64,000 bases of DNA from Flavobacterium sp. IB48 (GTDB lineage Bacteria; Bacteroidota; Bacteroidia; Flavobacteriales; Flavobacteriaceae): assembly GCF_016405855.1 (NCBI RefSeq), contig NZ_JAEFCA010000010.1, positions 62,001 through 126,000 of the forward strand, in the 5' to 3' direction. The translations under genes and the position numbers were made by a program. Below, piece after piece: positions 42,191 through 48,671 of this stretch. How positions within the stretch are numbered: position 1 is the stretch's first letter; every line of letters starts with the position of its first letter. The notes under the pieces are model-generated. The model was given only the letters and a program-made list of their open reading frames with translations. It searched no databases and was not told the origin of the DNA.

Positions 42191-43066
42191 TTAAGAATAA
42201 TCATCTGGCTCAACATGTATTAAAACGTGCCCAAGTTCTGGGATTTCTTTTCTCAAAGTGTCTTTTAATTCGTGTGCTAAATCATGTCCTTCTTTTACTG
42301 AAATTTTTGCAGAAACAATTGCGTGAAGATCTACGTGGTATTTCATTCCTGCTTTACGAATAAAACATTTTTCTGTTCCAAGAATTCCTGGAACCAATAA
42401 AGCTTTTACACGAATTTCTTCAACTAAATCTTCATGAAGATTTTCGTCCATAATTTCACCAAGCGCAGGTCTAAAGATTTTATAACTATTATAGAGAATA
42501 AAAAAAGCTGCAAAAAGCGCTGCCCAATCATCTGCAGATTCATAACCTTTTCCCATAATCAGTGCAATCGAAATTCCGATAAACGCTGCAACAGAGGTTA
42601 TAGCATCACTACGATGATGCCAAGCATCAGCAGCAAGAGAGGTACTATTGGTTTGCTTGCTTCGCTTCATAACCAAACGGAATGAATACTCTTTCCAAAT
42701 TATAATAGCTCCCAAAACATAAAGCGTCCAAGATTTTGGCAAATCATGATCACTTCCAATATTGGCAATACTTTCATATCCAATAATTGTTGCTGAAGTA
42801 ATTAGGAAACCAACAACTAAAAATGTTATTAAAGGTTCTGCACGACCGTGTCCATAAGGATGATTTTCATCTGCTGGTTTATTCGAATATTTGATTCCAA
42901 AAAGTACCAAAAAAGACGAAAATATATCTGTCGTTGATTCTATTGCATCGGCAATCAAGGCATAAGAATTGCCAAAAAAACCTGCGAGACCTTTTATAAT
43001 GGCCAGGCAGGTATTTCCTATTATACTAAAAATAGTAGCTTTTATAGCTTTTTGTTCGTTTGTCAT
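42191..43066 (-). CDS. Cation diffusion facilitator transporter
   Basis: A 291-residue CDF exporter that moves Zn2+, Co2+ or Fe2+ out of the cytosol in exchange for protons. Six membrane helices fall in about residues 8-205. The metal-site motifs are ALIADAIESTTDIFSS (helix 2) and AADAWHHRSDAITS (helix 5, with His and Asp). The loop ENHPYGHGRAEPL is also conserved. The C-terminal cytosolic domain (about 210-285, VDLHAIVSAKISVKEGHDLAHELKDTL) is intact. The metal cannot be read from sequence alone. Confidence 0.92.
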   Translation of the reverse strand: MTNEQKAIKATIFSIIGNTCLAIIKGLAGFFGNSYALIADAIESTTDIFSSFLVLFGIKYSNKPADENHPYGHGRAEPLITFLVVGFLITSATIIGYESIANIGSDHDLPKSWTLYVLGAIIIWKEYSFRLVMKRSKQTNSTSLAADAWHHRSDAITSVAAFIGISIALIMGKGYESADDWAALFAAFFILYNSYKIFRPALGEIMDENLHEDLVEEIRVKALLVPGILGTEKCFIRKAGMKYHVDLHAIVSAKISVKEGHDLAHELKDTLRKEIPELGHVLIHVEPDDYS

Positions 43067-43081
43067 TTAGACTATTTTTTT

Positions 43082-43194
43082 TAGCCACGAATTACACAAA
43101 TTACACGAAGATTAGCTTTGTGTTTTATTTTACTAATTTTTAAAAATTAAATTCGCAAAATAAAAATTAGTGCAATTCGTGTAATTCGTGGCTA
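43082..43194. repeat. Inverted repeat with TAGCCACGAATTACAC ends
   Basis: TAGCCACGAATTACAC (43082-43097) is exactly complementary to GTGTAATTCGTGGCTA (43179-43194). An inner pair, ACTAATTTTTA (43132-43142) and TAAAAATTAGT (43161-43171), allows one long hairpin. It fills most of the gap between murA and the CDF gene, which are in tandem on the minus strand. Confidence 0.8.
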
Positions 43195-43201
43195 TAAACT
43201 T

Positions 43202-44515
43202 TTAAGCTCTCACGATTTTAGCTCCAATTGCTCTCAAACGCTCGTCGATACGCTCGTATCCACGATCGATTTGTTCAATATTCTGAATTGTACTAGTTCC
43301 TTTTGCAGAAAGCGCAGCAATCAACAATGAGATTCCCGCACGAATATCAGGAGAAGACATTGTAGTTGCTTTTAATTGAGATTCGAAATTATGTCCCATA
43401 ACCACAGCTCTGTGCGGATCACATAACATGATTTTTGCTCCCATATCGATCAATTTATCCACGAAGAATAAACGGCTTTCGAACATTTTTTGGTGAATTA
43501 AAACATCTCCTTTTGCTTGAGTTGCCACAACCAAAACGATACTTAATAAATCTGGCGTAAATCCTGGCCATGGCGCATCGGCAATAGTTAAGATAGAACC
43601 GTCAATATCGGTTTTTACTTCATACCCGTCTTTGTGAGCAGGAATATAAATATCATCATTACGTTTTTCAACTGTAATTCCAAGTTTTCTAAAAGTATTT
43701 GGAATCAAACCTAAGTTTTCCCAACTTACATTTTTGATAGTAATTTCGCTTTTTGTCATAGCTGCAAGACCAATCCAAGAACCAATTTCGATCATATCTG
43801 GAAGAATTCTATGCTCACAACCTCCAAGACTTTCAACACCTTCGATAGTCAATAAGTTAGATCCAACTCCAGTGATTTTAGCTCCCATAGAGTTCAGCAT
43901 TTTACACAATTGCTGTAAGTATGGTTCGCAAGCTGCATTGTAAACTGTAGTTGTTCCTTTTGCTAAAACTGCAGCCATTACAATATTTGCAGTTCCAGTT
44001 ACAGATGCTTCATCCAAAAGCATATCTGTTCCTTTAAGACCTTCTTTTGGAGTTTCTACTCCATAAAAATGATCTTCTCTGTTATATCTAAATTTTGCTC
44101 CAAGATTAATAAAACCTTCAAAGTGAGTATCTAATCTACGGCGACCGATTTTATCTCCACCTGGTTTTGGAATATATCCTTTTCCGAAACGAGCCAAAAG
44201 AGGGCCAACAATCATAATAGAACCACGAAGCGCTCCTCCTTCTTTCTTGAAAGCTTCAGTTTCTAAATATCCAACATTAACTTCATCAGCTTGAAAAGTA
44301 ATTGAACCTGGTTCGTTACGTTGAATTTTCACCCCTAAATTCCCCAACAAAGTGATTAATTTATTGATGTCTATAATATCAGGAATGTTATTAATTTTTA
44401 CTTTCTCTCCTGTTAGAAGCACGGCACATAAAATTTGTAATGCCTCATTCTTTGCTCCTTGCGGAGTGATTTCTCCTTTTAAAGGAGTTCCTCCTTCGAT
44501 TTTAAAAATTCCCAT
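43202..44515 (-). CDS. murA: UDP-N-acetylglucosamine 1-carboxyvinyltransferase, Asp-type active site
   Basis: A 437-residue enzyme for the first committed step of peptidoglycan synthesis: enolpyruvyl transfer from PEP to UDP-GlcNAc. The N-terminus has the substrate motif GAKNEAL (20-26, with Lys22), and the core blocks GGALRGSIMIVGPLLARFG and IRAGISLLIAALSAKG are present. The active-site loop reads PKPGGDKIGRRRLD: the position of the catalytic Cys (Cys115 in E. coli) is Asp121. The Asp form keeps activity but is not alkylated by fosfomycin, so intrinsic resistance of the target is expected. A repeat block precedes the start. Confidence 0.96.
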   Translation of the reverse strand: MGIFKIEGGTPLKGEITPQGAKNEALQILCAVLLTGEKVKINNIPDIIDINKLITLLGNLGVKIQRNEPGSITFQADEVNVGYLETEAFKKEGGALRGSIMIVGPLLARFGKGYIPKPGGDKIGRRRLDTHFEGFINLGAKFRYNREDHFYGVETPKEGLKGTDMLLDEASVTGTANIVMAAVLAKGTTTVYNAACEPYLQQLCKMLNSMGAKITGVGSNLLTIEGVESLGGCEHRILPDMIEIGSWIGLAAMTKSEITIKNVSWENLGLIPNTFRKLGITVEKRNDDIYIPAHKDGYEVKTDIDGSILTIADAPWPGFTPDLLSIVLVVATQAKGDVLIHQKMFESRLFFVDKLIDMGAKIMLCDPHRAVVMGHNFESQLKATTMSSPDIRAGISLLIAALSAKGTSTIQNIEQIDRGYERIDERLRAIGAKIVRA

Positions 44516-44539
44516 AGATCTTGTTTAGGTTCTTTCAAA

Positions 44540-44700
44540 GTTTCTAAGATTCTGAGATTCTAAGATTCTAAGTAAAAAAACTCAGCAACTTAGTAGCTTA
44601 GCAGCTTAGCAGCTTTTTTTTATTTTTGTTTTTGTTTATTTTTTAAGCATCTAAGTAAAAAAAACTTAGCAACTTAGGAGCTTAGCCTCTTAGTCGCTTT
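44540..44700. repeat. CTTAG/CTAAG-rich repeat block
   Basis: A run of units of about 10 bases (TTCTAAGATTCTGAGATTC and GCAACTTAGTAGCTTAGCAG). The segment CTAAGTAAAAAAA...AGCAACTTAG occurs twice, about 80 bases apart (44569-44592 and 44651-44675). It separates murA from the upstream DUF4290 gene and carries no open frame of note. Confidence 0.65.
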
Positions 44701-44703
44701 TTC

Positions 44704-45426
44704 TTACTTTTGATTATTGTTTTTTTGAAATGTCTTTTTTTGACCGCCTTTGTTATTGTTTTTGTTATTCTGCGTTTTTGGCTGTGTTCCAGAAGCTGTT
44801 TTATTAGACATGCGTTTATTAGTGCGCATTAAATCTGTTGTATTCAACAATTCTTCTGTACTGTGTAGTAAATTAATTTTACCGCCAGATAATTCATATA
44901 AATGCTCAAAAATCACATCATCTTTTACTGTGTCTTTGTTCCAGCTTAAAAACGACTTTTTCATGTGATTGGCAATTACCATTATCAGCGCATTTTTCAT
45001 TTCGCCTTCTTCCCATTTATTAGCAACTTCAATCATATATTTGATGTTATTGCCATAAAATCTATATTTTGGAAAGTTCTGCGGATATTGCAAAGTTTCA
45101 GGTTTTAACTGCAATACATCGCGAGACGGAATTGGGTATGGCGATTCTACATTCAGTTTGAAATCAGACATAATAAAAAGCTGATCCCAAAGTTTATGCT
45201 GAAAATCTGGTACGTCACGCAAATGCGGATTTAGGCTTCCCATAACCTGAATGATATATTTCGCGGCTTTATTGCGCGTTTCATCATCTTCGATTGCAGT
45301 TGCCTGATCGATCAATTTTTGTAAATGACGCCCATATTCTGGGATAATTAAACGTTGTCTTTCAGAATTGTATTCCAAATTATACACAACGTCACTTGCG
45401 GCTTCTCTTTTATATTTTTCGATCAT
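44704..45426 (-). CDS. DUF4290 domain protein
   Basis: A 240-residue cytosolic protein. The DUF4290 domain spans about 8-185 (YNSERQRLIIPEYGRHLQKLIDQA, KAAKYIIQVMGSLNPHLRDVPDFQHKLWDQLF, EVANKWEEGEMKNALIMVIANHMKKSF). A low-complexity tail rich in Lys, Gln and Asn follows (about 205-240), which may bind nucleic acid or simply be disordered. It starts 4 bases after DUF493 and precedes murA, an arrangement typical of Flavobacteria. No function is known. Confidence 0.85.
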   Translation of the reverse strand: MIEKYKREAASDVVYNLEYNSERQRLIIPEYGRHLQKLIDQATAIEDDETRNKAAKYIIQVMGSLNPHLRDVPDFQHKLWDQLFIMSDFKLNVESPYPIPSRDVLQLKPETLQYPQNFPKYRFYGNNIKYMIEVANKWEEGEMKNALIMVIANHMKKSFLSWNKDTVKDDVIFEHLYELSGGKINLLHSTEELLNTTDLMRTNKRMSNKTASGTQPKTQNNKNNNKGGQKKTFQKNNNQK

Positions 45427-45430
45427 AAGT

Positions 45431-45727
45431 TTATAATGAAACTATACCTTCTATTGTAGAAACTTCTTTGTATTTACTAATCACATCGTCTGAGCTGTGC
45501 ATCGTAACATCTACAGAAACACTGGTAAATTTACCTGTTTTAGATTTTGTTGTTTTAATAACCGCTCCCATTCTATCAAAAGCTTTTTCAACACGCTCTA
45601 CATTATCACCTACAGAAGGCACAATAAACTTATACAAATATTCTGCTGGCCAAGTGTTTGCGTTATCAAGTTCTACTTTTAATCTTTCGTAAAATTCGGC
45701 GGTGTTTTTTTCTTTATCGTTCTCCAT
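45431..45727 (-). CDS. DUF493 (YbeD-like) family protein
   Basis: A 98-residue protein with the alpha-beta fold of the YbeD/DUF493 family: YERLKVELDNANTWPAEYLYKFIVP, VERVEKAFDRMGAVIKTTKSKTGKFTSVSVDVTMHSSDDVISKYKEV. The fold is ACT-like, suggesting small-molecule or protein regulation, but the role is not established. It opens the operon DUF493-DUF4290. A TATATTTG box lies on the minus strand at 45754-45747, 20 bases upstream. Confidence 0.87.
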   Translation of the reverse strand: MENDKEKNTAEFYERLKVELDNANTWPAEYLYKFIVPSVGDNVERVEKAFDRMGAVIKTTKSKTGKFTSVSVDVTMHSSDDVISKYKEVSTIEGIVSL

Positions 45728-46125
45728 TCGTAATTAAAAATAAACGCAAATATACGGTTTTTGAATTTAGATTTTTGAGTTTCGATTTTAGATTTTTTCT
45801 GTACTTAAAACTTTGTTTTAAAGGGACAAAGTTACAAAGGCGCAAAGGTGCAGAGAAAAAAGCAATCGAAGATTATTTCTTTGTAAAATTTACGCTTATA
45901 TTTGAGAAAATAATCCTTAAAATATTTCTCAAAAAGTTTACTAGAAGGACTCATACAACGTACTGTTTGTCATTTCGACGAAGGAGAAATCTCCGTAAGT
46001 AACTCCTCACGGTATTTCGCCAACCTTTGTCGAGCTTCTCGTGGAGATTTCTCCTTCGTCGAAATGACAATATTGTGGAAAAACTTTACGTCTCTGTGAC
46101 TTTGCGAGATTAAAAACACATTACA
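45728..46125. other. Gene-free region with nested inverted repeats
   Basis: No gene is visible in about 400 bases. Outer, imperfectly complementary segments (GTTACAAAGGCGCAAAGG near 45830-45850 and CTCTGTGACTTTGCGAG near 46092-46108) flank a much stronger inverted repeat listed separately. The AAAGG-type segment resembles another common Flavobacterium intergenic motif. Confidence 0.5.
45967..46070. repeat. Perfect 28 bp terminal inverted repeat element
   Basis: The 28 bp at 45967-45994 (starting TTGTCATTTCGACGAAGG and ending ATCTCC) is an exact reverse complement of 46043-46070. The 48-base centre also pairs partly (AACTC with GAG, CTTC). The element is 104 bp long with no coding capacity, like a MITE or a paired REP element. 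A single short copy lies at 11281-11309. Confidence 0.85.
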
Positions 46126-47037
46126 ATGAAAAAACTCCTTTTACTTTTTATCGTTCTTACCTTAAATTCGATTCAAGCACAAGAAGTCAAAACACTGACT
46201 TATTTCCAAAACGACACTTTAAAACTTGATTTAGATTTATATCTGCCAAAGAAAAAAGCTGGTGAAAAAATCCCGTTGATTATGTTCGCTTTCGGTGGCG
46301 GATTTTCTGGCGGAGAGCGTACAAGCGAAAAAGATTTTGGTTTATTCATGGCTAAAAATGGTTATGCAGTTGCAAGCATTTCGTACAGCCTATACATGAA
46401 AGGAAAAGATTTTGGCTGTAAAGGAACTTTAACCGAAAAAATAAAAGCAATACAAATTGGCGTGAGCGATATGTGGCAAGCAACGGCTTTCTTAATTGAA
46501 AATGCAGATAAATATAATCTTGACACTTCAAAAATCTTCATTTCTGGAATTAGTGCGGGAGCCGAAATTGGTTTCCATGCTTCGTTTTGGGATTATAAAT
46601 TAATGAATTTATACAAAAAAAATCTCCCAGAAAACTTTAAATACAAAGGTTTCATTGGAGGCTCAGGAGCGATTCAGGATATTAATCTGATTACAAAAGA
46701 AAAAGCAATTCCGATGTTGTTGGCTCATGGAAGCAATGATGATACAGTTCCGTACGCTGCAGGTTCACATCGTTCTTGCCCGACAAATGCTTCTGGCTGG
46801 CTGATTCTTTTTGGCTCTTATGCAGTCTACAATCAAATGAACGATTTACATAAGGACATCGAACTGATTACTTTCTGCGGTGGCGGACATGAATTCTCGG
46901 GTTATCTTTTTCATGAAGGACAGCAGTATGTTTTGGATTTTGTGAATGATGTTTTGAATGGTAAAAAATTCCAATCGCATTTGATTGTTCCTTCTAAAAA
47001 TGGCAAAAATTCTGGGAAGTATTCATTTTGTGAATAA
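46126..47037 (+). CDS. Secreted alpha/beta hydrolase, esterase-like
   Basis: A 303-residue protein with a signal peptide (ends SIQAQ, residue 19), so it acts in the periplasm or outside. Catalytic elements: oxyanion segment FAFGGGFSGGERT (54-66), nucleophile in GISAGAEIGF (Ser143), acid in HGSNDDTVPY (Asp205 or 206) and base in CGGGHEFSGY (His255). The order and the GGG oxyanion motif resemble carboxylesterases and acetyl-xylan-esterase-like hydrolases. The substrate is unknown. The next gene follows after 16 bases. Confidence 0.8.
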   Translation: MKKLLLLFIVLTLNSIQAQEVKTLTYFQNDTLKLDLDLYLPKKKAGEKIPLIMFAFGGGFSGGERTSEKDFGLFMAKNGYAVASISYSLYMKGKDFGCKGTLTEKIKAIQIGVSDMWQATAFLIENADKYNLDTSKIFISGISAGAEIGFHASFWDYKLMNLYKKNLPENFKYKGFIGGSGAIQDINLITKEKAIPMLLAHGSNDDTVPYAAGSHRSCPTNASGWLILFGSYAVYNQMNDLHKDIELITFCGGGHEFSGYLFHEGQQYVLDFVNDVLNGKKFQSHLIVPSKNGKNSGKYSFCE

Positions 47038-47053
47038 TTCTTAAAGTAAAACA

Positions 47054-47620
47054 ATGAAAGTTGATTATAAAAATTTTGAAATTGAAGTTATTGATGATAA
47101 AAATTACATTTTGAATTCAAGCAATAATTTACGTCAATATCAAAAAGTTTATTATGAAGAAAGTGAATTTCACTGTAGTAGTAAGCACGCTGTCATTATT
47201 AAAGAACATGGAATCGAGATTTCAAATGCAATAATTTGTGAAACTGAGGGCGCAACAGGAATATATGAAAACTCATACATCATTGAAAATGATAAAATAT
47301 GGATTCGAGTCTCCAATAAAATTTACTGTTTAAAAATTCCTTCATTAGAAATTATATGGCAAAAAGAGTTTGATCAATTCACTAACTTTTGCTTTTACAA
47401 ACTTGAAGAAGATTTTCTTATTCATGGAGAATTAGAAATTTTCAGAATAACAAAAAATGGAGAGATTATTTGGCGTTTTGGAGGAAGAGATATTTGGGTA
47501 AATTCTGAAGGCAGTGAAGAACTTATTATTAAAGATAATGTTATACTTTTAGTAGATTTTGAATCGAACAGATACATTCTTGATTTTGATGGAAATTTAT
47601 TAGAAGACATCTCAAAATAA
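47054..47620 (+). CDS. Unrecognised protein, beta-propeller-like
   Basis: A 188-residue cytosolic protein that I do not recognise. It is acidic and almost all beta strand, with repeats of a Trp-containing pattern (KIWIRVSNKIYCLKIPSLEIIWQKEF; LEIFRITKNGEIIWRFGGRDIWV; NRYILDFDGNLLEDI) like blades of a small propeller or PQQ-type repeat. It has no signal peptide. It follows a hydrolase by 16 bases. Stand-alone proteins like this are sometimes immunity proteins for contact-dependent toxins, but no toxin gene is next to it, so that remains speculative. Confidence 0.6.
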   Translation: MKVDYKNFEIEVIDDKNYILNSSNNLRQYQKVYYEESEFHCSSKHAVIIKEHGIEISNAIICETEGATGIYENSYIIENDKIWIRVSNKIYCLKIPSLEIIWQKEFDQFTNFCFYKLEEDFLIHGELEIFRITKNGEIIWRFGGRDIWVNSEGSEELIIKDNVILLVDFESNRYILDFDGNLLEDISK

Positions 47621-48045
47621 TAAAAAAAGAAATAGCTACAGATATTTGGCTAAAGCCAAGATTTTAAAACCATTTAAATCCGTTAGTTAAAACCAACGGC
47701 AATTCAAATAAAATTTGCTCCGCTGGAGCAAAATATTACATTTAGAGTTTGGTTTCCTGCAAGGTTTTCAAAACCTTGTAGGTTTCTAAATACGAATTAT
47801 TAATTAGGTGAAAAGAGAAAAAATAATACCTACAAGGTTTTGAAAACCTTGCAGGAGAAAAAAATACAAAATAATTCCAAAAACAAAACCATCTCTCCTT
47901 TTTAGCCCTGATGGAAGCGGAAATCCTTTTGCTTTTTCCTTTAAAAAGCAAAAGATTGCAGCGGACAGCAGGAACCCATGACTGCTAAAAATGCTAAATC
48001 TTTCGCTTCAAGCAAATATTCTTTTTAATTATAAATAAGTTTAGG
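47621..48045. repeat. Palindrome-rich gene-free region
   Basis: A 450-base gap with a series of palindromes: TTGGCTAAAGCCAA (47646-47659), CCGTTAGTTAAAACCAACGG (47680-47699), TTTGCTCCGCTGGAGCAAA (47714-47732), and two 27 bp copies of CCTGCAAGG...CCTTGTAGG (47756-47782 and 47829-47855). The last two are exact reverse complements of each other as well as nearly palindromic themselves. A structured segment listed separately (47903-47973) follows. No gene is visible. Confidence 0.7.
47903..47973 (+). ncRNA. Candidate structured RNA element (Flavo-1-like)
   Basis: AATCCTTTTGCTTTTT (47921-47936) pairs with AAAAAGCAAAAGATT (47942-47956), a long hairpin with one bulge. The stem is flanked by purine-rich strands GATGGAAGCGGA and GCAGCGGACAGCAGG, which look like an internal loop closed by CCTG/CAGG. 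I recall this GGAAGCGG...AGCGGACAGC pattern as recurrent in Bacteroidota intergenic regions, and it may be the Flavo-1 motif; that is from memory. The strand is uncertain. Confidence 0.45.
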
Positions 48046-48053
48046 TAAATTTG
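48046..48053 (+). promoter_or_regulatory. TANNTTTG promoter box of the NTPase gene
   Basis: TAAATTTG, a perfect match. The TTG that opens the longest frame (48051) falls inside this box, which rules it out as a start and supports the GTG at 48072. Confidence 0.55.
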
Positions 48054-48071
48054 CGCTTTATTTTTAGAATA

Positions 48072-48605
48072 GTGCAAAAAGAAATTATAGTCTTGCTTGG
48101 CGGACCTGGTACTGGAAAATCAACACTTATTAACGAATTGGTAGCTCGTGGCTTTTGCTGCTATCCTGAAATCTCTAGACAGGTTACCATGAAAGCGCAA
48201 GAACAAGGCATTGAACAGTTGTTTCTAGAACAACCTCTTTTGTTTAGCGAAATGTTATTGGAAGGTCGTATTGAACAATATAAAAATGCTCTTGAAGAAC
48301 CTGATAATGTAGTTTTTATTGATAGAGGAATTCCAGATGTTGTAGCTTATATGGATTATATTGGCGATGAATATCCGGAGCACTTTACAAAAGCTTGCGA
48401 AGATTTCAAATATTCTAAAACCTTTATTTTACCGCCTTGGGAAGAGATTTACCAAAGTGATTCTGAACGTTATGAAAATTTTGATCAGGCAGTAAAAATT
48501 CAAGATCATCTTATTGAAACCTATAAAAAATACGGTTACGAACTGATTGAAGTTCCTAAAGATACGGTTGAAAACAGAATTCTTTATATCTTAGACAAAA
48601 TTTAG
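48072..48605 (+). CDS. AAA-type ATPase/kinase (NadR C-terminal-like)
   Basis: A 177-residue P-loop protein. The start is a GTG at 48072, giving the N-terminus MQKEIIVLLGGPGTGKST, with the Walker A near the start as in this family; a longer frame would begin inside the promoter box. FIDRGIPDVVAYMDYIG is the Walker B and lid region (DRG motif), and LPPWEEIYQSDSERYENFD the later helix with conserved Pro-Trp and Arg. The pattern is that of small AAA_28/NadR-like nucleoside or metabolite kinases. The substrate is unknown. It precedes recQ by 66 bases. Confidence 0.78.
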   Translation: MQKEIIVLLGGPGTGKSTLINELVARGFCCYPEISRQVTMKAQEQGIEQLFLEQPLLFSEMLLEGRIEQYKNALEEPDNVVFIDRGIPDVVAYMDYIGDEYPEHFTKACEDFKYSKTFILPPWEEIYQSDSERYENFDQAVKIQDHLIETYKKYGYELIEVPKDTVENRILYILDKI

Positions 48606-48671
48606 CGGTATGGTTTAAAGTTGTAAAACTAGAAACTGTTTTTCTAAATTTTTAACTTTAAAACTAAAGCA

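Noticed and set aside
45658..46002. 114-codon plus-strand frame in the gap before 46126
   Set aside because: Overlaps the DUF493 start and runs through the inverted repeat; Phe/Arg/Lys-rich translation with no family resemblance.
47742..47951. 69-codon minus-strand frame in the repeat-rich gap
   Set aside because: Built from palindromic repeats and the candidate RNA element; no sign of coding bias.
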